A stretch of DNA of 64,000 nt from positions 620,001-684,000 of the forward strand of contig NZ_JADIJC010000001.1 in NCBI RefSeq assembly GCF_015278255.1. The letters are read 5' to 3'. Position 1 is the first letter of the stretch; every line of letters begins with the position of its first letter. The translations under genes and the position numbers were made by a program. Positions 28,445 to 37,310 of the stretch are shown piece after piece. The notes under the pieces were generated by a model, which searched no databases, was not told the DNA's origin, and saw nothing but the letters and a program-made list of their open reading frames with translations. This DNA is from Microbacterium hibisci. GTDB lineage: Bacteria > Actinomycetota > Actinomycetes > Actinomycetales > Microbacteriaceae.

Positions 28445-30249
28445 TAAAGAATCTTCGCATCGAGGACGCTGGAGGAGTAACCGAGCAGGCGGATCTTCTC
28501 GTTGGAACCGCCGTTGGGCACGTAGAAGAACACCTGGTCGATGTACGTCGTCGCGAAGCCGGTGAGCGACTGGTCGGTGCCGGTGATCGCCTGCACCGCC
28601 TTGTTCGAGGGCAGGCGGATGTAGGCCTCGGCGACCGTCGGCGTGATGTTCTCGACCTCGCTGATGTTCACGGCCACGATCGCACCGCTCTCCACCGTCT
28701 GCAGCGCGAAGGGAGCGTGCGCGCCGGGTTCGGACGTGAACTCGAACTTCCCGGTGCTCGCCCCGGTCTGGTTGAAGTCATCGAGGCGTCGCTGACGGTC
28801 GGCCGCGATCGCGACGCGCATCTGGTCGCCTTCGGCCTCGAAGAGGTCGTAGTACTCGCTGTTCTCGGTGTTGTTGATGACGTCGGCGTAGGCGGCGGCC
28901 ACCTGATCGGGCGGGAGCAGGAGGAACGGCGAATCCGGCTCGACCTGCGAAGCGCCGATGTAGGCCGGCGCCAGATCGGGCAGCGTCGTCGAGGCCTCGA
29001 GGCTCGCGATGTACGACAGCTTGTACTCCGACCAGGCGTCCTGCTGGGTCATCAGCATGATGCTCGAGGTCTTCGACTCGTCGTCGTCGGCGACGGCGAT
29101 CACCGAGCGCGGCCAGCCGTCGTAGGCCTGTGGCAGCACGACCTCGAGCGGCTTCGCGAGGATCGGCGCGGGCACCGCGTAGTCCGCGATCGCGGCGCGC
29201 AGCTTGTAGTTCGTGTCCCGCGCGGCCAGCGCTGCGCCCTCGAGGCGTGTCGCCGCCAGGTCGCCGTCCATGGCCGCATCCGCGTCGGCCACGGTGGCCG
29301 CGATGCGGGTCAGGATCCGCTCCGCCTGGGCCTTGGTGACGGCGGGCGCCTGCTGGCCCTCGGGTGCGATGACGGTCGCCGTCGGCGTGGGGGTCGGCGT
29401 CGCACCGAGTTGCGGCCACGCGTCAGCGGAGCAGCCCGAGAAGAGCAGTGCCGACACCGCCACCACCGGAAGCACGGCGAACGCACGGCGCCCGCTCGCG
29501 ACGGCGCGACGGGTCGGCGCCTGAGAGTTGCTGATGACGCCCTTGTCGTCGTCGTTGTCGATCGCGATGTCGATGGGCTCGGTCACGGGGAGCGGCAGAC
29601 CCTTTCGACGCGGGCCGCGCTTACGACGGACATGACGGATGCCGAGGATGTACAGGAAGACGCCCACGGCCATGAGGATGCCGCCGAGGACGATCAGCGG
29701 ACCGGCCCACGGGGTGGAGGTCTGGAGGGGCCACGTCACCGTGACCTCGCTCGGAGCGGGGGCCGTGCCGTCGGCGGCGACCAGCACACTCATCTCCTCG
29801 GGAAGCTGCAGCGGCGCGATCAGGAGGTCGGTCTGCTGATACTCGTCGAGCCACAGATCGGAGCCCACGGGACTGCGGCCCGGCTCTTCCGCGGCGTCTG
29901 CGGCGGCACCGTCGTCGGTGCCCGCTTGCGGCTCGACGACGGAGATGTCGAGTCCGCCGTCGGCGTCGAGACCGACGCGCGTGTAGGTGGCGTCGGCGAG
30001 CCACGCCTCCATGTCGGCCGTACGGCCGTACGACGCGAAGATGTCGCCCTCCGCCTGCGCGCGAAGGGTCTGAGTACCCGGCATCTGATTGAGCACGGCG
30101 CCGTCGATCAGGAGATACGGGGTCTCCTCCTCGACCGAGATCGCCGTGGTCTCGGTCCGGGGTCCCTGGAAGATCGTCCGCTGGGCGATGCCCGCCCCGA
30201 TCATCACGGTGGCGAGCACGAAGGCCGCCACGGCCCACACGAAACGCAC
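28444..30249 (-). CDS. Bipartite exported membrane protein of unknown function
   Basis: About 601 aa in two halves. The first has an N-terminal membrane helix (3-25), an exported domain rich in Asp/Glu, and a second helix (~181-204) ending in a basic cytoplasmic loop. The second begins with SGRRAFAVLPVVAVSALLFSGC, which looks like a lipoprotein signal with lipobox Cys at ~273, followed by a Thr/Pro linker and a ~300-residue exported domain. GTG at 30249 is preferred over ATG 30303 because AAAGG precedes it and because a TAGTCT -10 element (30307-30312) would start transcription inside the longer version. I recognise no family. Confidence 0.7.
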   Translation of the reverse strand: MRFVWAVAAFVLATVMIGAGIAQRTIFQGPRTETTAISVEEETPYLLIDGAVLNQMPGTQTLRAQAEGDIFASYGRTADMEAWLADATYTRVGLDADGGLDISVVEPQAGTDDGAAADAAEEPGRSPVGSDLWLDEYQQTDLLIAPLQLPEEMSVLVAADGTAPAPSEVTVTWPLQTSTPWAGPLIVLGGILMAVGVFLYILGIRHVRRKRGPRRKGLPLPVTEPIDIAIDNDDDKGVISNSQAPTRRAVASGRRAFAVLPVVAVSALLFSGCSADAWPQLGATPTPTPTATVIAPEGQQAPAVTKAQAERILTRIAATVADADAAMDGDLAATRLEGAALAARDTNYKLRAAIADYAVPAPILAKPLEVVLPQAYDGWPRSVIAVADDDESKTSSIMLMTQQDAWSEYKLSYIASLEASTTLPDLAPAYIGASQVEPDSPFLLLPPDQVAAAYADVINNTENSEYYDLFEAEGDQMRVAIAADRQRRLDDFNQTGASTGKFEFTSEPGAHAPFALQTVESGAIVAVNISEVENITPTVAEAYIRLPSNKAVQAITGTDQSLTGFATTYIDQVFFYVPNGGSNEKIRLLGYSSSVLDAKIL

Positions 30250-30306
30250 GAAGATCACCTTTCCCGGGCAGGCGCAGGGGGGCGCGGCCCTTCGATTCGA
30301 CATTTC

Positions 30307-30312
30307 AGACTA
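30307..30312 (-). promoter_or_regulatory. -10 element of the bipartite membrane protein gene
   Basis: Minus-strand TAGTCT. A start site about 7 nt downstream leaves a leader of roughly 45-50 nt containing the AAAGG used for GTG 30249. Confidence 0.4.
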
Positions 30313-30374
30313 GCGAACTCGACCTGGGAGGCGCGTGGGAGGGGCCATTCCACGGGCTGAGGGCTGCTCGTGCG

Positions 30375-30380
30375 TATTCT
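30375..30380 (+). promoter_or_regulatory. -10 element of the AI-2E family gene
   Basis: TATTCT lies 46 nt before the ATG at 30427, leaving a leader that contains a strong purine-rich ribosome-binding site. Confidence 0.4.
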
Positions 30381-30426
30381 GGGCGGACACGCACCGACGC
30401 GACGTCGGTGGGAGGGGGAGAACTCG

Positions 30427-31494
30427 ATGAAGCTGCACAACCCGTTCCGCACCGCGCTCCTGGCGACGCTGGGGGTCGGTCTCGGGCTGCTGCTCATCGG
30501 AAGCATCCAGAACCTGCAGACGATCCTTCTCTACGTCGGCACCGCTCTGTTCCTCTCGCTGGGCCTCGACCCGATCGTGGCGTGGCTCGAGCGGCGGAAG
30601 CTCCCTCGGTGGGCCGCCGTGCTCATCACCATCCTCGGCGTGCTCGCGGCCTTCGCCGGCATCATCCTCATGGTGGTGCCGATCATCGTGCAGCAGATCG
30701 GCCAGCTCGTCTCCGCGATCGAGAATCTCGCCGAGGAAGGGATCTTCGCCGATCCGGTCACCGCGATCCAGGAGTGGCTGCACACCGTCTTCCCCGCGCT
30801 CGACGTCGACGAGGTCTGGGGATACATCGAGGACTGGTACGCGTCGCTCGACGTCGGCGCGATCGGCTCGGAGGTGGGCGGCAGCATCATCGCCATCGTC
30901 GGTGCGATCATCGGCGGCTTCGCCGGCGCCTTCATCGTGCTCATCCTCACCATCTACTTCACCGCCTCCACCCCGAACCTCAAGCGCGCGGTATACCAGC
31001 TCGTCCCCGCGTCCAAGCGGGCGCGCTTCATGGACCTCGGCGAGCAGATCACCGATTCGGTGGGCTACTACGTCATCGGCCAGGTGACCCTCGGCGTGAT
31101 CAACGGCGTGCTGAGCGCGATCTTCCTGTCGATCATCGGCGCGCCCTTTCCGGCCGTCCTCGCCGTCATCGCCTTCTTCTTCTCGCTCATCCCGCTCGTG
31201 GGCACGCTCACCGGCTCGGCGATCATCGTGCTGTTGTGCCTCATCGTCGGTTCGCCGACGACGGCGCTCATCGCGGCGATCTACTACCTGATCTACATGC
31301 AGATCGAGGCGTACGTCATCTCGCCGCGCATCATGGGTCGCGCGGTGTCGGTGCCCGGCGCGGTCGTGGTGATCGCGGCCCTCGCCGGCGGCTCGCTGCT
31401 CGGACTGCTCGGGGCGCTCGTGGCGATCCCCGTGGCCGCCAGCATCCTCATCATTTACCGCCAGGTCGTCATCCCCCGTCAGAACGAGAGGTGA
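30427..31494 (+). CDS. AI-2E family transporter (UPF0118, YdgG/PerM-like)
   Basis: A 355-aa integral membrane protein with about eight hydrophobic segments. The family hallmarks are an LFLSLGLDPIVAWLERRKLPRWAAV segment near the N-terminus, a large extracytoplasmic loop, and GVLSAIFLSIIGAPFPAVLAVIAFFFSLIPLVGT in the C-terminal half. Members export AI-2 or act as sodium/proton antiporters; the substrate here is unknown. The ATG is chosen because a GGGAGGGGGAG immediately precedes it. It is divergent from the bipartite membrane protein and converges on a hydrolase gene. Confidence 0.88.
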   Translation: MKLHNPFRTALLATLGVGLGLLLIGSIQNLQTILLYVGTALFLSLGLDPIVAWLERRKLPRWAAVLITILGVLAAFAGIILMVVPIIVQQIGQLVSAIENLAEEGIFADPVTAIQEWLHTVFPALDVDEVWGYIEDWYASLDVGAIGSEVGGSIIAIVGAIIGGFAGAFIVLILTIYFTASTPNLKRAVYQLVPASKRARFMDLGEQITDSVGYYVIGQVTLGVINGVLSAIFLSIIGAPFPAVLAVIAFFFSLIPLVGTLTGSAIIVLLCLIVGSPTTALIAAIYYLIYMQIEAYVISPRIMGRAVSVPGAVVVIAALAGGSLLGLLGALVAIPVAASILIIYRQVVIPRQNER

Positions 31495-31497
31495 CCG

Positions 31498-32226
31498 TCA
31501 TCCCTCCGCGGTGACCGGCCCGTCCCACTCGTTGGGCAGCGGCAGCGCGTCGGGGTTGACGGCCGCGACGATCTCGGTCAGCACGCGGCGGGTCTGGTTC
31601 TCCCCCACCCACAGGTGCTTCCCGCCTTCGACCGGGATGAGCACGGCGTCCGGCACGCTCGCGAAGCGGTGGGCGGCGGCATCCGGTCGCAGGTAGTCGT
31701 CGAACTCCGGGACCAGCACGATCAGCCGGCGCTCGTCCCCCGCCCACGCCGCGACCTCGTCGTCCGTCGCGCGGTGAAGCGGCGGCGACAGCAGCACTGC
31801 GCCCTCGACCGGATGGTCGCGCCCGTACTTGAGGACGAGCTCGGTTCCGAACGACCACCCGACGAACCACGGCCGCGGCAGCCCACGCGCCTGCACGAAG
31901 TCCATGGCGGCGGCGACGTCGAACGCCTCGGCGCGCCCTCCGTCGAACGCCCCCTCGCTCGTGCCGCGCGGCGAGGTGGTTCCGCGGGTGTTGAACCGCA
32001 GCACCGCGAGGTTCGCGAGGGCGGGCAGGCGGCCCGCGGCCTTGCGCAGGATGTGGGAGTCCATGAATCCGCCCGCCGTGGGCAGCGGGTGCAGCGTCAC
32101 GAGCGTCGCGGTCGGCTCGCCGTGCTCGGGCAGCGCCAGCTCCCCCACGAGCGTGAGACCGTCGAGTGTCTCGAGCTCGACCTCCTCCCGCCGCGCGGGC
32201 AGCAGCATCGGGCCTCGGATCTCCAT
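31498..32226 (-). CDS. Alpha/beta hydrolase
   Basis: A 242-aa serine hydrolase. The nucleophile elbow GWSFG is in FVGWSFGTELVLKYGRDH. The acid is likely Asp in LVPEFDDYLRPD, and the His is in VEGGKHLWVGENQ. The overall pattern (TLHPLPTAGGFMDSHILRKAA, NTRGTTSPRGTSEGAFDGG) resembles the small dienelactone-hydrolase/YpfH-like group that acts on small esters. The ATG lies 1 nt after the stop of the zinc-ribbon gene, so they are coupled. Substrate unknown. Confidence 0.85.
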   Translation of the reverse strand: MEIRGPMLLPARREEVELETLDGLTLVGELALPEHGEPTATLVTLHPLPTAGGFMDSHILRKAAGRLPALANLAVLRFNTRGTTSPRGTSEGAFDGGRAEAFDVAAAMDFVQARGLPRPWFVGWSFGTELVLKYGRDHPVEGAVLLSPPLHRATDDEVAAWAGDERRLIVLVPEFDDYLRPDAAAHRFASVPDAVLIPVEGGKHLWVGENQTRRVLTEIVAAVNPDALPLPNEWDGPVTAEG

Positions 32227-32227
32227 G

Positions 32228-32512
32228 TCACGCCACCTTCCAGCAGTGCTGATGCCAATGCCTGCGGGCGGCGAGGTCGGCGGCATCGCCGAGCACGCCG
32301 TCGGCGCGCCAGGCGACCAGGTGCGCGACACCCACATCGATCTGGCGGCCGCAGCCCGGGCACGTGTACGGCTTCTGCGCCTGCGTCGCCGAGACGGGCT
32401 GGACCGTCCATTCGATCCCGCGGCGCACTTCGGTGCGCTTCCACCCGGCGAGGAGGCGCTCGAACGAGTCATCGCCGCTGGGGTCCGGTCTGCGGCGGTT
32501 GGACCTCGGCAC
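32228..32512 (-). CDS. Small zinc-ribbon-like protein
   Basis: A 94-aa basic protein. YTCPGCGRQIDVGVAHLVAW and RRHWHQHCWKVA supply a CPxCG knuckle and a His/Cys cluster that could bind one zinc. Such proteins are often labelled ATP/GTP-binding in actinobacterial genomes, but no P-loop is visible here. It starts with GTG at 32512, a few bases after the stop of the transglycosylase-like gene, and ends 1 nt before the hydrolase start. Function unknown; DNA or RNA binding is conceivable from the basic N-terminus. Confidence 0.75.
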   Translation of the reverse strand: MPRSNRRRPDPSGDDSFERLLAGWKRTEVRRGIEWTVQPVSATQAQKPYTCPGCGRQIDVGVAHLVAWRADGVLGDAADLAARRHWHQHCWKVA

Positions 32513-32515
32513 GGC

Positions 32516-33277
32516 TCAGTACCAGCCTGTGCGCTGCGAGTGGTCCCACGCGCCGCACGGCGAGCCGTACCGGCCGCTGATGTAGCCGAGGCCCCACGCG
32601 ATCTGCGTCGCGGGATTGGTCTCCCAGTCGGCGCCCGCTGTGGCCATCTTGCTTCCCGGAAGCGCCTGTGGAATGCCGTATGCGCCGCTCCCGGCGTTGT
32701 ACGCATTCACACGCCAGCCCGACTCCTTCTTCCACAGCGCCACGAGGCAGGCGAACTGATCATCGCCCCACCCGCGGGCCAGGACCATGTCGTAGGCGAT
32801 CGCCTGCGCGCTGCCGGGGTCGGGCGTGACGAACGGCGGACGCCAGCCGCCTGACGACGAGGATGCCGTCGCGACCGGGGTGGGCGTCGGCTTCGGCTTG
32901 ACGTACACCGAGTAGGTGCCGCGATCGAGGGCGGCGGGCTCGGCCACCGGCGCGTCCTCGTCACCCGCACGCGTCTGGACGTCGCCGAGAGAACTCGCGT
33001 ACAGCGACACCGCACTGTCGTCGTCGCTCGCCTGCGCGAGTGCGAGGCCCGTCGGGCCGATGTAGGCCGCCACGAATCCGAGCACTGCGAACGCCGCGAA
33101 GCCCCCCAGCACGCCGCGACGTCGGGACCACCGTGCCGCCGGCTGGCGCTGCGGTGAGGCGACTCGTGGCGTCGGCTGAGCCGAAGTCGGCGATGCCGCG
33201 ACGGCCCTCGAGCCTCGCGTCGACATCTCGTGACGTCGGGCGCGCCGGGTCGCCTGCAGCTCGTTTCCAGAAGTCAC
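32516..33277 (-). CDS. Secreted lytic transglycosylase-like protein
   Basis: A 253-aa protein. A basic N-terminal cytoplasmic tail is followed by one hydrophobic segment (VLGGFAAFAVLGFVAAYIGPTGLALA), a Pro/Thr/Ser-rich linker (KPKPTPTPVATASSSSGG), and a C-terminal domain of the transglycosylase / aggregation-promoting-factor type: FACLVALWKKESGWRVNAYN, then GAYGIPQALPGSKM and IAWGLGYISGRYG. The Glu in KKESGW is the likely catalytic acid. This suggests a cell-wall hydrolase acting outside the membrane. GTG 33277 is the chosen start. First gene of a three-gene minus-strand set. Confidence 0.83.
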   Translation of the reverse strand: MTSGNELQATRRARRHEMSTRGSRAVAASPTSAQPTPRVASPQRQPAARWSRRRGVLGGFAAFAVLGFVAAYIGPTGLALAQASDDDSAVSLYASSLGDVQTRAGDEDAPVAEPAALDRGTYSVYVKPKPTPTPVATASSSSGGWRPPFVTPDPGSAQAIAYDMVLARGWGDDQFACLVALWKKESGWRVNAYNAGSGAYGIPQALPGSKMATAGADWETNPATQIAWGLGYISGRYGSPCGAWDHSQRTGWY

Positions 33278-33335
33278 AGTGTCCCGATTCTCGCATACGG
33301 GTCGCGGCGCCTGCCATCCGCCGCGCGAAGCCCGC

Positions 33336-33899
33336 TCACTTGACGGCGAGCATGACCTCGACGACGGCATCCAGCACGGCATCCACCTGCGTTTCGCGGT
33401 AGCCGCCCCGCTGCATGCGGAAGGCGACCGCGCGCACCTGCTCGACGGTCACGGAGTCGCCGGTCTCGAGGTAACGGGCGAGCTTGTCGGCGACCAGGTC
33501 GACCTCGGCGATGCGATAGCCGTAGCGCAGGACCGACACGCGATCGAAACGCTCCTTCGCCGGTCGTGAGAGACGGTCCAGCACCTCCTGCGCGAGCTCG
33601 CGGGTGTGACCGACCCAGGCGCGAGCGCCCTGCTCGGCCACCGCCGACGAACGCTCCCGCGCGGCGAAGGCGTCCTCGATGCGGCCGAGCGCGGCATCCA
33701 CCGACGCGATCGTGTAGCCGTGACGCACCAGCGGGAACGCGACCTGCCGGACATCGGCCGAGGTGAGGCCGTCGCCGGCCTGCTCGAAAGACGCCCGTGC
33801 ACGGGCGAGGAATTCATCGACGGGCTGCTTGTCGTAGCCCTTCTCCCGACCGCGCGTCTCGGGAAAGGATGCGCGAGCGGTCGTTTCGGATGCGGTCAT
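33336..33899 (-). CDS. DivIVA-domain repeat protein
   Basis: A 187-aa cytoplasmic protein built from four copies of a short DivIVA-like motif: KGYDKQPVDEFLARA, RHGYTIASVDAALGR, RYGYRIAEVDLVADK and RGGYRETQVDAVLDA. The pattern is GY....VD..L. DivIVA proteins organise cell poles and septum in actinobacteria, but this short form lacks the long coiled coil. Its ATG overlaps the cdsA stop (ATGA), tying it to phospholipid synthesis and the rpsB-frr block. Polar or membrane-curvature related function is inferred only. Confidence 0.85.
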   Translation of the reverse strand: MTASETTARASFPETRGREKGYDKQPVDEFLARARASFEQAGDGLTSADVRQVAFPLVRHGYTIASVDAALGRIEDAFAARERSSAVAEQGARAWVGHTRELAQEVLDRLSRPAKERFDRVSVLRYGYRIAEVDLVADKLARYLETGDSVTVEQVRAVAFRMQRGGYRETQVDAVLDAVVEVMLAVK

Positions 33900-34939
33900 G
33901 ATGCCACCAGCGGGATGAAGAGATAGTAGAGGCCGAGCGCGCCCACGACGGACAGCAGGATCGAATCGAGGCGATCGAGCACGCCGCCGTGCCCGGGCAG
34001 CCAGGAGCTCATGTCCTTGATGCCGAGGTCGCGCTTGATCATCGATTCTCCCAGGTCTCCGACGGTCGCCGTGGCGAGGATGACGAGGCCGAACACGACA
34101 CCCATCCACCAGTCGAGGCCCAGCATGAAGATGCCGACCACGACGCCGGCGATGACCGCGGCCGTCGCCGCCCCCGCGAAGCCCTCCCACGTCTTCTTGG
34201 GGCTGATGCGCGGGGCCATGGGGTGCTTGCCCAGGGTGATGCCCGCGACGTACGCCCCGGTGTCGACCGCGACGGCGACGATGATGAACGACAGCACCCA
34301 GAACTGACCGTCCTCCTGGTGCAGCAGCACCAGGCACAGACTGCCGAGGAAGGCGACGTAAAGCTGAAGGAACGTCCCGATGAGCACGTCGCCGAGCACC
34401 CCGGCGTACGAGCGCCCGTCGTTCGCCGCCATCTGCGCCACGAGACGCCAGACCACCACGAAGGCCAGCGCCACGAACAGCACGACCCAGTGGAACCACG
34501 AACTCGCGAAGTAGCCCGACAGCACGACGGCCGTGCCGGCGAGGAGCTGGGGCACGAGGTCGACCCGGCGGCCGGCCACGACCAGTGCGCGCGAGAACTC
34601 GAAGATCGCCAGCAGGGCCGCTGCCAGCGCGAACGGCACGAACGCCCACTTCACGAACAGCAGCGAACCCAGCAGCACGGCGCCGATGGCGAGCGCGATG
34701 AGGATCGCGACGATGAGATCGCGACCGGTGCGCTCCTTGATGCGCTCGTTCGCCTCTTCGAAGTCCGCGCGCGCCTGCGCGACCTGGCTCTCGAGCTCAC
34801 TCCGCGCCGCACGCAGGTGAGCCCCGAGCGCCGGGCCGGTCTCGTGCGGATCAGCGGCCCGCCGCGCATCGTCCGCCTCGCGCCACGACGGCGGAGGATC
34901 GGGCTCGTCGCGGCGAGGCGGCTCGGATTCGTCGGTCAT
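33896..34939 (-). CDS. cdsA: Phosphatidate cytidylyltransferase
   Basis: A 347-aa membrane enzyme that makes CDP-diacylglycerol from phosphatidate and CTP. The C-terminal signature is intact: SMIKRDLGIKDMSSWLPGHG followed by GVLDRLDSIL. MAPRISPKKTWEG is also typical. There are about eight membrane segments. An N-terminal ~75-residue polar extension with a short coiled coil (ARSELESQVAQARADFEEA) is longer than in E. coli CdsA. It lies 9 bp after frr, the classic frr-cdsA order. Confidence 0.95.
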   Translation of the reverse strand: MTDESEPPRRDEPDPPPSWREADDARRAADPHETGPALGAHLRAARSELESQVAQARADFEEANERIKERTGRDLIVAILIALAIGAVLLGSLLFVKWAFVPFALAAALLAIFEFSRALVVAGRRVDLVPQLLAGTAVVLSGYFASSWFHWVVLFVALAFVVVWRLVAQMAANDGRSYAGVLGDVLIGTFLQLYVAFLGSLCLVLLHQEDGQFWVLSFIIVAVAVDTGAYVAGITLGKHPMAPRISPKKTWEGFAGAATAAVIAGVVVGIFMLGLDWWMGVVFGLVILATATVGDLGESMIKRDLGIKDMSSWLPGHGGVLDRLDSILLSVVGALGLYYLFIPLVAS

Positions 34940-34948
34940 GGACGGACT

Positions 34949-35503
34949 TCAGACCTCGAGGAGCTCGGCCTCTTTGCGCTTGAGCGCGTCGTCGATGCCG
35001 TCGACGTGAGCCCTGGTGATCGCGTCCAGCTCCTTCTCGCCGCGCGCCAGCTCGTCCTCGCCGACCTCGCCCTTCAGCGCGTCGATGTCATCCTTCGCCT
35101 TGCGGCGGATGCCGCGCACGTGCACCTTGGCGTCCTCGCCCTTGCTGCGCACGAGCTTGACGTACTCCTTGCGACGCTCCTCGGTCAGCTCCGGCATCGT
35201 GACGCGGACGAGATTGCCGTCGTTGGTGGGGTTGACACCGAGATTCGGGATGTCGCGGATCGCCTGCTCGATCGCCTTCAGCGCCGACTTGTCGTACGGC
35301 GTGATGAGGAGCGTGCGAGCCTCCGGGTTGTTGATCGACGCGAGCTGCGCGAGCGGCGTCGGGCTGCCGTAGTAGTCGACGAGGACCTTCTGGAACAGCT
35401 GCGGGTTCGCGCGTCCGGTGCGCACCGTGGCGAAGTCCTCCTTCGCAGCCTCGACGGCGCGGTCCATGCGCACTCCGGCATCGGCCAAGACGTCCGCGAT
35501 CAC
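34949..35503 (-). CDS. frr: Ribosome recycling factor
   Basis: A 184-aa factor that with EF-G splits the post-termination ribosome. The full-length two-domain sequence is present ([26 protein letters not shown]-like hinge [30 protein letters not shown]). It begins with GTG at 35503 ([10 protein letters not shown]), with GAAGGAG about 7 nt upstream. It lies 52 bp after pyrH. Confidence 0.97.
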   Translation of the reverse strand: MIADVLADAGVRMDRAVEAAKEDFATVRTGRANPQLFQKVLVDYYGSPTPLAQLASINNPEARTLLITPYDKSALKAIEQAIRDIPNLGVNPTNDGNLVRVTMPELTEERRKEYVKLVRSKGEDAKVHVRGIRRKAKDDIDALKGEVGEDELARGEKELDAITRAHVDGIDDALKRKEAELLEV

Positions 35504-35555
35504 AGTGTCTCCTTCGCGTTGATGGGGCTGGTCAAGTGTATCGGCGCGAGGACGG

Positions 35556-36275
35556 TCACGCCGTGACGAGCGTGCCGATGGTCTCGCCCAGCAGCGCGCG
35601 CGTGACGTTCCCCTCCGGCTCCATGCCGAACACCCGCATGTCCATCTTGTTGTCCATGCAGAGGCTGAAAGCGGTCGAGTCCACGACCTTCAGACCGCGC
35701 TGCAGCGCGTCGAGGTACGTGATGCGATCGATGCGCGTGGCCGAGGCATCCTTCTTCGGATCCGCGGTGTACACCCCGTCGACGCCGTTCTTCGCGACGA
35801 GGACCTCCTGAGCGTCGATCTCGAGCGCCCGCTGAGCGGCCACGGTGTCGGTGGAGAAGTACGGCAGACCGGCGCCGGCGCCGAAGATGACGACGCGGCC
35901 CTTCTCCATGTGACGCTCGGCACGGCGAGGGATGTAGGGCTCGGCGACCTGGGTCATCGAGATGGCCGACTGCACACGCGTGGCGGCGCCGGCCTGCTCG
36001 AGGAAGTCCTGGAGGGCGAGGGCGTTCATCACGGTGCCCAGCATGCCCATGTAGTCGGCACGCCCGCGGTCCATGCCGCGCTGGCTGAGCTCGGCACCGC
36101 GGAAGAAGTTTCCGCCGCCGACGACGACCGCGATCTCGACGCGGTCGACTGCGGCCGCGATCTCACGGGCGATCTGGCTGACCACGTCGGGGTTGACCCC
36201 GAGCTGCCCACCGCCGAACGCCTCGCCGGAAAGCTTCAGAAGGACGCGGCGGCGTCCGGTGTTCTCGTTGATCAC
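35556..36275 (-). CDS. pyrH: UMP kinase
   Basis: A 239-aa amino-acid-kinase-fold enzyme that phosphorylates [18 protein letters not shown] begins the nucleotide-binding loop. [10 protein letters not shown] and [15 protein letters not shown] [18 protein letters not shown] are the conserved substrate loops. It starts with GTG at 36275 preceded by GAGAGGA. A direct repeat of GACAAACTA (36294-36322) lies in the promoter region between the tsf terminator and this gene, so pyrH-frr-cdsA probably has its own promoter. Confidence 0.97.
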   Translation of the reverse strand: MINENTGRRRVLLKLSGEAFGGGQLGVNPDVVSQIAREIAAAVDRVEIAVVVGGGNFFRGAELSQRGMDRGRADYMGMLGTVMNALALQDFLEQAGAATRVQSAISMTQVAEPYIPRRAERHMEKGRVVIFGAGAGLPYFSTDTVAAQRALEIDAQEVLVAKNGVDGVYTADPKKDASATRIDRITYLDALQRGLKVVDSTAFSLCMDNKMDMRVFGMEPEGNVTRALLGETIGTLVTA

Positions 36276-36293
36276 TGTGGTCCTCTCGATGAC

Positions 36294-36322
36294 GACAAAC
36301 TATCCGGCAATGGGACAAACTA
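36294..36322. promoter_or_regulatory. Direct repeat / tandem -10 candidates upstream of pyrH
   Basis: GACAAACTA occurs at 36294-36302 and 36314-36322, 20 bp apart. Read on the minus strand each contains TAGTTT, a good TANNNT hexamer, so they may be tandem promoters for pyrH; alternatively a regulator binding site. Confidence 0.45.
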
Positions 36323-36338
36323 CCGAAGGGCATGAGAA

Positions 36339-36369
36339 AAGGCCCGCACCGGTTGCCGGTGCGGGCCTT
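36339..36369 (-). terminator. Rho-independent terminator of rpsB-tsf
   Basis: The perfect 14-bp stem AAGGCCCGCACCGG / CCGGTGCGGGCCTT has a 3-nt loop. On the minus strand it ends in TTTTCTC. It lies 10 bp after the tsf stop. Confidence 0.88.
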
Positions 36370-36378
36370 CTCAGAACG

Positions 36379-37206
36379 TCAGGCGCCGACCTTGTAGCGG
36401 GCGAAGCCCGTGAGGGTCAGACCGGCGTCCTTCGCGACCTGCGCGACGGACTGCTTGTTGTCCTTGGCGTAGTCCTGGTCGAGCAGCGAGACCTGCTTGA
36501 AGAACGCGTTGACGCGGCCCTCGACGATCTTCGGAAGGGCGGCCTCGGGCTTGCCCTCGTTGCGGGAGATCTCGGTGACGATCTCGCGCTCCTTCTCGAC
36601 CTCGGCCTCGGGAACCTCGTCGCGCGACAGGTACGAAGGGTTCGCGAACGAGATGTGCTGCGCGAGGCTGCGCGCCGTCTCGGCGTCGTCGCCCGAGTAG
36701 GCGAGCACCACGCCGACCTGCGGCGGCAGGTCCTTGCTGGTCTTGTGGAGGTAGATCTCGAACTTGTCGCCCGAGAGCGTGTTCACGCGACGCAGCTCGA
36801 CCTTCTCGCCGATGATCGCGGCCTCGTCGGAGATGAGCTCGGCGACCGTCTGGCTGCCGGCGGGCGCCGCGAGGGCGGCCTCAGCCGAGTCGGCGTGGGC
36901 GGCAGCGGCGGCGTCGAGCACCTTCTCGGCCAGCGCGATGAAACGGTCGTTCTTCGCGACGAAGTCGGTCTCCGTGTTGAGCTCGATGATCGTGACCTGA
37001 CCGTCGACCTCCTTCGCGGCGACGAGACCCTCGCTGGTGGAGCGGTCGGCACGCTTGGCGTTGCCCTTCGCACCCTTGAGGCGCAGGATCTCGACGGCCT
37101 TCTCGAGGTCGCCGTCTGCCTCCTCGAGAGCCTTCTTGGTGTCGACCATGCCCGTGCCGAGCTGCTCGCGCAGCGCCTTGATGTCGGCGATCGTGAAGTT
37201 TGCCAT
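36379..37206 (-). CDS. tsf: Elongation factor Ts
   Basis: A 275-aa nucleotide exchange factor for EF-Tu. The N-terminal UBA-like domain (ADIKALREQLGTGMVDTKKALEEADGD) and the core TDFVAKNDRFIALAEKV, the segment that enters EF-Tu, are both intact. Length is typical of actinobacteria. It follows rpsB by 104 bp and is closed by a strong terminator. Confidence 0.97.
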   Translation of the reverse strand: MANFTIADIKALREQLGTGMVDTKKALEEADGDLEKAVEILRLKGAKGNAKRADRSTSEGLVAAKEVDGQVTIIELNTETDFVAKNDRFIALAEKVLDAAAAAHADSAEAALAAPAGSQTVAELISDEAAIIGEKVELRRVNTLSGDKFEIYLHKTSKDLPPQVGVVLAYSGDDAETARSLAQHISFANPSYLSRDEVPEAEVEKEREIVTEISRNEGKPEAALPKIVEGRVNAFFKQVSLLDQDYAKDNKQSVAQVAKDAGLTLTGFARYKVGA

Positions 37207-37310
37207 GGGTGGCGGCTCCTTGATTGTGGTGAGTTCTCGTGGATGCCTCGGCGGGACCGTCCGGGCCGTTCGGCGCGGGCGATCCCGCCGAGGCGGAGTG
37301 TGAGTGAGAC

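Noticed and set aside
30250..30303. Longer start (ATG 30303) for the bipartite membrane protein
   Set aside because: A TAGTCT -10 would start transcription at about this ATG, and the extra N-terminus disrupts the usual membrane-signal arrangement; GTG 30249 has a ribosome-binding site.
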